NCBI RefSeq assembly: GCF_964340395.1
Contig: NC_135563.1
Location: 20,785,651 to 20,847,150, forward strand
Direction: 5' to 3'
DNA from: Glandiceps talaboti
Lineage: Eukaryota; Hemichordata; Enteropneusta; Spengelidae
Length of the DNA: 61,500 nt
The notes beneath the pieces are model-generated. The model was not told the DNA's origin, searched no databases, and was given only the letters and a program-made list of their open reading frames with translations. How positions within the stretch are numbered: the stretch's first letter is position 1; each line of letters begins with the position of its first letter. This document shows, piece after piece, positions 1 through 10,400 of the stretch. Position numbers and translations under genes: made by a program.

Positions 1-1872
1 CATCCAGGACAGACAGAAGTGACAGTGGGAGGAAGCGAGGTATGTAATTGACTATATGTGTCTGTAGTGTACCATTAAACTCCAAACAATCCCTCAATAG
101 GGTTGTAACTTCAGGGAAATGAATAAGGAAAATATGGCTTGTTGTCCCCACCAATAAAGTCAAAGAATATAAAATATTATGTAACTATGAAATGATGTGA
201 TGTATGTAACTCTGAAATGATGTGATGCTGTTTTGAGATACACAGTATTGCTAGATATCCATCCAATCACTCACAAACTATAATTAGAATTTGTTTTCCA
301 CACATCACGAAAGTGACTTTGAAGTTATGTCATCATACAGTACATTAATACTTTTGAAATAGAATAATGTTAGTTTTAAGGAAATCTGATGAGAAATGAT
401 AGTAGATTATAACTTAAAATATAGTCATAAATATTGTGTGTAAATGTGGACCTTTGCTTTGATTTCATAAGATCATAGCTTGCATATGTGTAAAAGTTTT
501 GAACATTTTCACAATATGCATATGTACATCACATGCACATTACATGCATATTACATGTACATGCGTACATCACATGCACATCACATGAATATTACATGTA
601 CATCATGTGTACATTACATGCATCATATGTACATCACATGAACATTACTGTAATCACATAATTGTGAATTTTTCTTCTTGACTCCCTAGGATAATAAGCT
701 GCACATATACAAACTAGAAGGTGATACATTACATGAAGAGAACCAGATTGGAATTAAAGGAGCCATCATTGGGTTAGCCTACTCATCAGATGGTGTCTAC
801 ATTGCATCATCTGATGCTGCTAGACGAGTCAGTGTCTTCCACACAGCTGATCAGTCAGTAAGTCAAAGTAACCAATCAGTGATCATTCCTCCCCCATCCC
901 GAAACTCCCTGCCACATAATCTTTACAATTATGAAGTGTTTAAATGTAGTTTTCTTGAAGAATGCCTGCTTTAGGTGCAACTTTAGTTTGCACTTCAACT
1001 AGTTAACTTACACTGAATTCTTACTGACTGCTCACCTTTGGTCAGCATTTGAGATATCTTGTGTATTACCACAGTAAGGTTTGTCATGGTGACATCTACA
1101 GTAGACATCAGATTTGTTGAGCTACTAACTTTTGTTATCACTTAGCAGTAATTGAGGATTAACATCTCTGTAATTATAAAATGATACAACTGATCCATTA
1201 CCATGGAATGTAATCTAAGGTCACACAAGGATTTTTGTACAGACTGGTTTGTGTATTTTTTCAATAAATGTGACTTAGTTTATTTGTTGTACTTACAGCC
1301 CGTTGGTAGAGAACGGATCTATCACACAGCTCGTGTCAACTGTTTAGCCTTTTCACCTGACAACAAACATATAGCCTCTGGAGGTTTGGATACTAATATC
1401 ATAGTATGGGATTTAGAAGATGAAAAGAAAAGAATCACAATCAAAGGTAGGTGCCATGACAACAGCCAATAAGGCAAAGGTTGGTTTGATGATAACCCAG
1501 GGGTATAAGACTACAATATCATCCAGTGGTCATTTGCATATTAGTATCATTTCTTTCCAGGTGCGCATCCCCTCGAATCAGATCACAGGAAATTCTTTCT
1601 GATAATCCAGTGGGTCAAATACACAAGTTCTTGAAGAAGACAAGAACTTGTGTCTTAATCAGAGTGCTTCTATGATGACCATACTTGATGTAACAGTGGT
1701 ATCTGTTGGACAAGACTGAAATATCACCCTGTGGTCATTTACATATTAGTATCATCTCTTTCCAGGTGCACATGCCATGAATCAGATCACGGGAATTGGT
1801 TGGTTAGATGATAACACAGTGGTATCTACCGGGCAAGACTGCAATATCATCCAGTGGTCAATTACATATTAG
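1..1872 (+). CDS. WDR1: WDR1/AIP1 actin-interacting WD40 protein, C-terminal exons (partial)
   Basis: This is the 3' end of a gene whose start lies left of the window. Four exons are visible at 1-39, 690-857, 1299-1446 and 1766-1872, each with AG/GT borders, and they join in frame to 153 codons plus TAG. The product reads through the last WD40 blades, with the segments NKLHIYKLEGDTL, IIGLAYSSDGVYIASSDA, VNCLAFSPDNKHIASGG and IIVWDLED. It ends in IIQWSITY, which matches the WDR1 family ending (W-T-I-T-Y in vertebrates). WDR1 works with cofilin in the cytosol to disassemble actin filaments. The first three visible exons end in phases 0, 0 and 1. The last intron (1447-1765) contains degenerate copies of the final exon. 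Identity is by recognition of the whole C-terminal stretch and is firm. Confidence 0.93.
40..689 (+). other. WDR1 intron with AT/AC-rich simple repeat
   Basis: The intron begins GTATGT after base 39 and ends with a CTAG acceptor at 689. Around 500-660 it contains an imperfect run of TACATGCACAT/TACATCACATG-type units. No exon or RNA gene is visible. Confidence 0.8.
1447..1749 (+). pseudogene. Two decayed tandem copies of the WDR1 terminal exon
   Basis: Copy A (about 1447-1544) begins at the donor junction and retains GATGATAACCCAG, ATATCATCCAGTGGTCA and a terminal TATTAG like the true last exon, but has in-frame stops. Copy B (1561-1749) starts after its own TTTCTTTCCAG acceptor-like tract. 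It matches the exon at AATCAGATCACAGG, is interrupted by about 90 bp containing a perfect hairpin, then resumes at ACAGTGGTATCTGTTGG and ends in TTACATATTAG. The functional exon follows at 1766 after an almost identical acceptor. The unit that duplicated therefore included the polypyrimidine tract and acceptor. Neither copy encodes an intact C-terminus. Confidence 0.8.
1621..1653. repeat. Perfect 13-bp inverted repeat (hairpin) inside exon copy B
   Basis: The arms ACACAAGTTCTTG (1621-1633) and CAAGAACTTGTGT (1641-1653) are exact reverse complements separated by 7 bases. They lie in the sequence that interrupts the decayed exon copy. Confidence 0.85.
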
Positions 1873-4432
1873 ATTCGCCATTGTTGTGATAAACAAGAAG
1901 AAAACAGCATTTCTAGATGTAGATGTCCATACCCCAGACTTTACTACAGTCAGAATCTTGATATCCTGAGTAGTATCGTTTTGTAGTTCATATTTTAATG
2001 TAAATATTACCTTCTGATGATTTATGTAGAGGACCATGTCAAGATTTTCAGTATGAAAACCTGTCTGTGACCTTTGACCTGACTAGAAATCTCTGATCTG
2101 TGTTGAAGCTATAAGTTTTTCTGATATAAGAAAGAGGAAATCAGTTTGCTTTAAAAGAATGATGAAAAAACTCTGAATGTGTATAATTTCTGTTTGATTT
2201 AATTGTCATGGCAAAAAACTACAATTCTAAATGTCTATTGACAAAACACAACACGACACAAAATGACTTTCTTGTAGGGTATTCTGAAAGATACAGGTGT
2301 GGATGAGTTTGTGGGTGAATATTTTAACAATTTTGAAACAACTATACCGTAAAAATCATGGCACCAAGGAGTATTTATAGAGATATTTGATTTTTGAAAA
2401 TATACGTAGACTAGATTGAGAAAGATTTACAACTGCACCTACCAGGGAATGACAAAAAAAACAGACAATTCTTCCGTAAACAGCATTTCGATACTTCCAC
2501 CTATAAACATTTTAGCACTGACTGTGCCTTCTTTGTTTTATATGTACATCTTTGAGAGGAACATGATGAGATGATCAGTCATGGGTTTGGGCAGTCTGAA
2601 AGGTTCAATTGTTGGTCTGCTGATGTAACCACTCACTACCAGTGAAAGAGTGCATTATATAAGCGGAAGAAACACCTGGATCTTTCAGGCGAGGGTTTGG
2701 GAAATTTATCTTTCAGTTGCATGATTGTCTTCTTACTCTGAACTGAAATAATGTAACCTGACAGTGACCAAGAATCTAGAGAAGAGTGTTTACAATTAAT
2801 ATTTAATTTTTTGTAGTCTATTCTTGATGCTAACAGTTTGTGCCTCTGACTAAAGGTGAATAGAGGAAATTATGATATTATATGATTGAAGCAATAGTTG
2901 ATTTTCTGGTTCCAAGATGCATTGCACGAGAGGACGTCATTATGTTGTTAGATTTAGTCTTGTTTTGTCTTTATTACATTTTCATCAGGAAATGATGGCA
3001 AGACATGTTGACCTCTTTAATTATGGATGATTTTATAGAACAAAGACTGAATGCCATTGATGACAGAGTGGGATTTTACGGGTAAACCCAGAGTACCGTC
3101 ATGTGACAACCATGCCCCTGAGTAGCGTGTGCAAACCCTTTCGCACGTACAGAATACATGGCATTGTATAGAGAGACATGCAGTGCATCTTGGAACCGGC
3201 AACATGTCTCTACTTAGTTATTTGGATTCTAACAATTACTTTATGAATAATTTACAAATAAACTGCTCTGCTGTAAAATTAGAAATTCTCAATGAAAAGA
3301 TTACTTTTGTTGAAATGTAATATCCTATACTTTGATCAAATTGTATCCGAACATAAACCCATGTTGACCTGTGACCCCATGCAGTACCATGAAAAGGTAC
3401 TAAATTTGTGTTATGGAGTTTAAATTCATTGAAATTTGTACAAATATGATCATTTTTAAACAGGATTTTGACATCAATTCCCAAAGTTGGTGTAATTCCA
3501 TGATACAATTCTAAAATAAAGTTGTTTTGTGATAAAAAGTTACAGAAATTTTTGCAGAATAATAATGAGTTGGTCCTGAAAAGGCGAATAATTCAGAGTG
3601 GGTTTTGTATTTCAATAGGTGCTTATAACCCAGTTTTGCTTGATATTTTGATCCAAGTCTTTTTTTATGAGCTTCTAGATCAGATAGCCCAGCACTATTG
3701 GTGCTCAATGTATCAGGAATTAATAGAATATTTGTGTTGGAGTGATTACTGCTTATATTTCAGTTTTATACAACTCCATTGTATGCCGTCACATATTGAG
3801 AGTAGCAAGTGTCATCAGTGAATTCTGATGTACAACTTCCACTTCTCCAACCAAGGATTTCCGTATATAAACAGAAGTTGTATTTTTACATTATGCATGT
3901 ATTATTGAGAGGTCCATTGTACTGCACAACAAAGTTAAAAATAAAACTTGCATCCAGTTGGGTAAAAGCTGGCCATATATAAAACTTATATCCCTTTCTC
4001 TTTGTTTTTTTTACTGTCTTTTTGTGTGTGTGTGTATATTTTTTAATTTTTTTTAAACACCTTTAAAACCAATTGTATGTTTTCAGTATTAGTGAATGAA
4101 TGTGGCTATAGTTGTCCTGAAGGAATGCAGAGTCACAACTTCCTAGCAAGATATCATGTTGAAATAGCGCCCTCTATAGTTACAACTTGTACTTCTCACT
4201 GTAAATGGTTGTCTGTGTACACATTCATGGGAGCATCTCATACTTCAATATATACATTGCAGACCTCTGACATTAAATGGTGTACATACCATTCATTTTT
4301 CTCTCTCGCAGTAAGCCAGGCAATGAAGTCGAGGGCAATCTTACGCCAGAAGAAAAGATTGTTGTAGCACCAAGTTATTAAAGTTTGATATGCATCTGAT
4401 GCATATTTTCACCCTTTTAACATCAATCAATT
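1873..4432. other. Probable WDR1 3' UTR and downstream intergenic DNA
   Basis: No coding segment is recognisable here. AATAAA signals occur near 3515 and 3940, which are possible ends of the WDR1 transcript, giving a 3' UTR of about 1.6-2.1 kb. A shorter 3' UTR cannot be excluded. Short ORFs in this stretch have no family features and are treated as chance. Confidence 0.5.
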
Positions 4433-4548
4433 CAACTTACCTTCCATACTATCAAGCCAATCATGGCACTATCTCACTCATAATACACATCAACTTACCT
4501 TGCATACTATCAAGCCAATCATGGCACTATGTCACTCATAATACACAA
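4433..4548. repeat. 58-bp tandem duplication
   Basis: The unit beginning CAACTTACCTTCCATACTAT (4433-4490) is repeated at 4491-4548 with very few changes. It lies in the space between WDR1 and the zinc-finger gene. Confidence 0.9.
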
Positions 4549-5465
4549 CTGAAGCAGTTGCCCTACCTGCTATCATTTATAGCATCCATATGGAGTGCAG
4601 GTTTAATTACAAGACTAGCATGTGGCCTTTCCAACCATAGTCAATTTGTAAATAATGCCCCTCCCCCCCAACAAATGGCAAACTAATTACAGTATGGGTG
4701 CCACAAGTGTGATTATCCATAGCTCTCTATGCGAAGCCAAGATGTCTCGCAAAATTTATGTCTACTCGCTAGTTGTTTTATGAATTATGATTTCTACTGC
4801 TAATATTGTTGACAGATTTACACTGAGAGACACCAAACACTGCAGATCACTAAAGCAAATGTGAGAGTATACTTTTACACTTGATATGCATGCTAATTGT
4901 GACAAGCAGGGATAATGCTTTAGTTGGGTGTTATGAGTTGTAGCCAACAGAACATCAAATCAATTTGCCTCATAGCTTGAGGGAAAGATTTTCCCTAGAG
5001 TCTAAATATTAATGGCACTACACTTTGTTTTTAGTACAGTCATTTTACACCATCAAACACCATACAAAATATAAAAATTAATCAAGAAATGAATTTACTT
5101 GTGATAAAAGTTATAATCATTTATTACTACAAACAAAATTTTGAATCAATAAATTGAGTTTAAACAATTTTTTTTTTGAAACTGCAAAAAATAAAGTCAA
5201 CACTGACATTGTCATTCTTACCATGTTACTTGCTTATTCATTCACAAAAAAATTTCAGTCATTTTGGTTGTCATAGTAATTATCCGCTGTCACTATTGTA
5301 TAATTGTTACAAACAGCTTTTAAAATATAATTAAAAAATCACGTAATAATTTGTCAGTTTTCATCACCTACAATTTATCACGACTTTAAATAAATGTCAG
5401 AATCTTAACAGTGAAAAAAAATTAATGAATGCACCAAGATTCCTAACATTACAAAAAATTTTAAC
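4549..5465. other. Intergenic AT-rich DNA, nothing recognised
   Basis: There is no exon, RNA gene or structured repeat beyond short A/T runs. AATAAA words on the plus strand near 5148 and 5190 are the only processing-like signals. Confidence 0.4.
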
Positions 5466-5838
5466 TACCCCCCCCCCCCCTCTCTAGTTTTTACAGATTG
5501 ACCCTAAAGGTCTAGTTTAAGTAGCTGACCCCTAGTTCGTTTACATAGCTGGTCCCCTAGCTACCCCCTGGCTCTAGTTTACAGAACTGCCCCCCCCCCC
5601 CCCCAGCTCTCATTTACATAACTTACCCCTAGCTCTCGTTTACATAACTGACCCCCTAGCTCTAGTTTACATAACTGGCCCCCTAGCTCTAATTAACATA
5701 ACTGGCCCCCTGGCTCTAGTTTACAGAACTGCCCCCCTCCCCCCAGCTCTAGTTTACATAACTGGCCCCAAGCTCTAATTTATATAGCTGACCCCTAACT
5801 CTAGTCTACATTACTGACCCCCTAGCTCTAGTTAAACT
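5466..5838. repeat. C-rich minisatellite, about 28-bp units
   Basis: Around 13 diverged units follow the pattern AGCTCTAGTTTACATAACTG followed by a run of 4-16 C. The C runs vary strongly in length, as expected of slippage. The reverse strand is correspondingly G-run rich, so quadruplex formation is possible. Confidence 0.9.
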
Positions 5839-7074
5839 AAATGATAAAAGAAAAAAAAAATTTTAATCAGTGAGTTATAGTGAGTCATCATTTTACTTCA
5901 GATGTCACACACAATTTAGAAGAACTATGAAGTTGAAACTTACTCTAATATATTTTACAAATGGACGTGTATTGTCAACAAGGAATCACCTGTGACCCAT
6001 CGATGGTTCTACATGGATATGCATGTCACCATAGACCTGTGGATGGAGGGTCTATGATGTCACCTAGGAGTCACCTTTGACCCATCAATGGTTCTTTATG
6101 TGTCCTTGGATATTAAAGCATTGTTTTGTACAAAGTAGTCAATGTAGAATTTCCTTCAAGGAATCACTTCATTTGTGACAACAGTAAAAGAGAATTTTAA
6201 AGTCCCACATAGTTGAAACATCCAAACTACCTCTAAAGCTCTGTACACTAACTTTCCAATTACAGGACGCTGAGGTTATCATTAAAAAGTACAAAAATGT
6301 CAGTAATTTCTAAATATTAGTCATCAAAACCTTTTCTTTACATGACAATTTGAACGAATTAACAATACAAAAAGACATACTTTTATATTTGTAAAAACTC
6401 CTTGACAAATGTAAGTTAAATGTGCCTTTTATAATTAAATTCAACCAAGTGTCCAAGTTAGTCTGTCTCAAGCTGTGCTAAAACTACCTACTAGCAGCCA
6501 ATTTCTCTCAATATCAGTGTAATCTCTTTCACTCCCTGGTGTTTAATTATGAACAAATTGTTGCTAAGGCCAAGGCTGGATAGTCTATTACATATAGTAC
6601 ATTTACACACACACCCATGCAATAAACTAAACACTGAAAACTGTCTATGGCTGGTGTTCTGTGATGTATAAACAACCACTGTGTGAGTAGTGAGTGAGAT
6701 TTATATATGATCAACATTTGTCTTTATAGTGATTAACAAGGTAGGCTTATTATCTTAAACATATGAACTCATCACAAGGGAGTAGTGTACTTTTAGCACA
6801 GTTTAGCACAGCAAACTTGGAGATTGAAAGAACTGTGTTGTAAGTAGCTGCAGTGTACAATTGAGACAATTCACATACCATAATCACACAGTGTCATGAT
6901 GATGTGTCTAAGACATTAAAATGATGATGTAAATATTGAGTACTTGTTGTTGGAGAAAAGAATATGACATCCTAATATGGAAACATAGGCAGTGCACTGG
7001 TTAACAGAGAACAAAAGTTTGACTGTAATTGTCTTAGCTGTATTTCTATGCTTTGAATGCCACGAATAACTATT
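5839..7074. other. Intergenic DNA with one short diverged duplication
   Basis: The segment with GACCCATCGATGGTTCT near 5996-6012 is repeated as GACCCATCAATGGTTCT near 6079-6095, flanked on both sides by similar bases. No gene was recognised. Confidence 0.5.
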
Positions 7075-7364
7075 GTCATTAACCTGCTACATGCAACCTC
7101 TCTGAAATGGAGCTACAAAAATTGCTAAATCTTGAAGAGCTCTATTTTACACTGGGGTGAGGCATCATGGGTAAATAAACAATGTTTAGAAGCTTCTTAA
7201 AAACTTGACCAACAATGTTGATACCAATTGTTGAACTCCTATCATTGTTTACTTACCCACGATGCTTCACTCCTGTCTACAGCAGGTCTATTATATGCCA
7301 GATTTGACAATTTTTGTAAATCTTCTTTTGAGAGGTCACGTGCTGCAGGGCTGGTGAAAATGAC
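7075..7364. mobile_element. Fold-back (long inverted repeat) element, about 290 bp, MITE-like
   Basis: The left arm runs from about 7075 to 7187 and the right arm back from about 7364. They are imperfect reverse complements over roughly 110 bp. Clear matched blocks are ACCTCTC (both arms), ACAAAAATTG, and GGCATCATGGGTAAATAAAC against GCATCGTGGGTAAGTAAACA read on the minus strand. There is no ORF inside, so it is probably a non-autonomous element. It sits about 90 bp downstream of the zinc-finger stop codon and may lie in or just beyond its 3' UTR. Confidence 0.7.
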
Positions 7365-7416
7365 TCTCAAGGGCTGTGTAAGTATGAGAATGCTGCTTAG
7401 GGAAAAGCCAGCCTCT

Positions 7417-7422
7417 TTTATT
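7417..7422 (-). terminator. Possible polyadenylation signal of the zinc-finger gene
   Basis: The minus strand reads AATAAA about 33 bases after the stop codon at 7455-7457. Use of this site would give an unusually short 3' UTR. Confidence 0.3.
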
Positions 7423-7454
7423 TCTCTGTAATATTCTTTTCGTTCAAATTGGTT

Positions 7455-10400
7455 CTATTTCTCATTCCATGGTTGCAAATGTCTAAAATGATGTCGCTGG
7501 AAATCCTCTGCATAGTCAAAGCCACGTTCACAAAAGACACAGTTGTATGGCTTCTTCTTCTGTTTTCGACCACTTGTAGATGGCTTCTTTTTCTTGTTCT
7601 TCTTTTTTGCTGGAATTTCGTTCATCAGAAGGGGACTGATAATATCTCCATACGACGCAGTAATTAGATTAGAAGAAGGCTTCTGAGATGTGTTCTTTTT
7701 CTTTTTACGTTTTCTCGTTGACAACCAGGGGCAGTTTGATTTATGCTTCCTTTTTGCCATTGTACAGTTCTTCTCTGAACTTTGTGACTCTATTTTCTGA
7801 GACATCGATGATGATGAAACAGATATCTCTGTTTCAACAGATTCACTAGATATAACAGTATCCTGTGTATCAGAATCCATTGAAAGTTTGCAACTCCCAC
7901 TAGTTTGTGATGATTCATTCAGTTCTTCATTGTTCATATTACTCTCTCCAGCCATACATTTAAACTTTTTAGGAATTTCCTCCGACACTTGTGCATTCTT
8001 CCTCTTCTTACGCCTACCCGATGAGCTCCATGGACACCTTGGCCTACCCCTCTTGCGTATTCTAACTGCAGAACTATCTGCTGCATGAACTTCTGTAGAT
8101 ACTACCTTTCTTTTCAAGGAATCGTTTACAACATTCTTTGCCTCACTTGACTGGATATCATCACTTACAACCGTTGTTTTCTGAGATAGCTCATCGGTAG
8201 TTTCAACTTCTTCCTCACCCTGTCTCACTCTGGATCGTGTACTATGCAAATTAGTTTGGACTGCTGATGTCTCTTGATTCTTGTCTGACGACAGGACTTC
8301 ATTTCTCACTTCAGATCCTTTCAACTGACCGACAGGGTTACTGTTACTCACATCTGTAGTTTCAGTTGATGATGGTATTTTTACACCTGCACTCATTCGT
8401 TTAAATCTTCCTAATTTTGTTCTGACTCGCTTTCCAGAAGATTCATTCTCATTTTTGCTAAATTCTTCTTCCTGATTTTTGGTTCTGCTGGCATCATTTT
8501 TAGTTTTCTTTTCTGATTTTAACAAAGCTAAGTGTTTTGGTGAAGGTGTCCTGTTGCCATGTTTGTCTTTTAATTCCACATCCATCTTCATTCTGGCATC
8601 TGGTCGCTCAAGATTTCTTGATTCGCTTGTTTCATCATCACCTGATTCTGAAGATGCTATTTGAGCTTCTTTGCCAGCCATCATATGGAGTTGTGTTTGA
8701 GACGATTCGCTGGGTTTTGAAAATGGTGGCTCTTCTTCAAGAGTCTGTTCCGTGGAATTTGTTTGAGTATCTGTCTCACTTTCATTCTCTGATTCTTCAA
8801 CTTCATCTGCCACGCTTGTTGAAACACAATCTAGAGTATCTTCCACATTTTTCCTTTTTCTCCTTTTTCTGTGCTTTCCAGTAGTCATCCATGGTCGATG
8901 TCGTTGCAACCTTCTCCTTTTCAATGTTCTTAGGTATTCAGTGGATTTCCCTTCTGATGATTTTTCTTTGCTCTTGAGAAAATCCTTCTTATGTGATATA
9001 TTCTTACTTTCAACATCTTGAGCTGATTTATTTGCAATCGTTCCAACAATGTCTGATGGCCGCATTTGCTTTTTCACTGACTTCCTAGCAGTATTTCGTC
9101 TCTGCCTTTGCTGAACCTGTTCTAAAAGACGTCTAATTTGGAATTTCTCATCTCCCTTCACCTTCAAAATATCTTCACACTCAACAGTTAACACTTTCTT
9201 TGTTTTAGCAATTTTTGCTACTGTATATTCTTTCTCTAATGTTGGCATTTCTCTTTCTGGAATAACTTGAAACTGTATCTGTTCATCAGTGACTTCACTG
9301 TGAGATTTCTTTTTTTGACCTCCTTGCATGGCCATTTGTATTTCAGTAGATTTTTTCTCTGGAGAAGTTTGTTTGACACTTCCACATTCTTCTGGCTCTG
9401 TTGCTTTCCTTCTTTCTGTATCCCCTTCTGATAAAGCATGTAATGAGGATTCCTGTTTTTCATTTTCAGAATCTTGGGCCAAACTTGAGGTAATGTCCAC
9501 TTTTCTATCATTTTGTGACAATACATTACACTCTGAATCATTCTTCACTGTCTCTATCACCCCATCTGACACTGTAGCTATATTTTCTTGTTTAGCATTA
9601 GCCATGTGTAATTCTACATCCAAAATATTTCCTTCTCCTCTGTTTAATGTTTCAGATGACACTGTTGCTTGTTTTGCTACAGACATGTGTGGCTCCACAC
9701 CCAAAGTATTTTCTGCTCCTCTCTCTAATGTCACAGGTGCCAATGTTGCTTCCTTTGAAGGTGATACAACCTTTACTGTAGTCTGTTGTTTTCCAATTGT
9801 GAACTCTGTATCATTCTTTGCAATAACTTCAGAATCTGCCTTTTGTTCTAGCACCTCTTGTGACTGTATTTTATCCACCAGCTCTGTGCTCTTGGTTGAC
9901 GTCCCCTGTTGCTTCATTTCTGTTGCCGCTTCTTCTTTTGAGTTTTGTTTTCCATCTGGATACTTGAATGTTATCTTCAATTTTAGTCCTTCTCTCTGTG
10001 AGACTACTTTTACTAGTTCTAAATGTGTATCCTCTCCATCATCTGACACCTTCATCTTCTTTGCTGTTTTTTTAGTTTGACTTCTTGACATTTCTTTTGA
10101 TACTGTAGGTACTGAATGTGTAGTAATAGATGTTTCCTTCTGTAATGTGTCTTCTTTTGTTGTTTCTGACACCAAGTGTGCACTGCTTTCTGATGTCTGC
10201 TGCAGCACACAATCTGCTACCACCTGTGACCTCCCTTCTGCTGTCTGGTGTGACACACCTTCTGCTACCACATTAGGCCTAAAATCTGACAATTCTTGAT
10301 GATTCAGTTGGTTATTTATATAGTTTGGTCTGGAATTGCTGTCAAAATCTTGTTTGCTTCTTTTTGGATTGATGACAGTTTCTTTTTCTGGACACACTCT

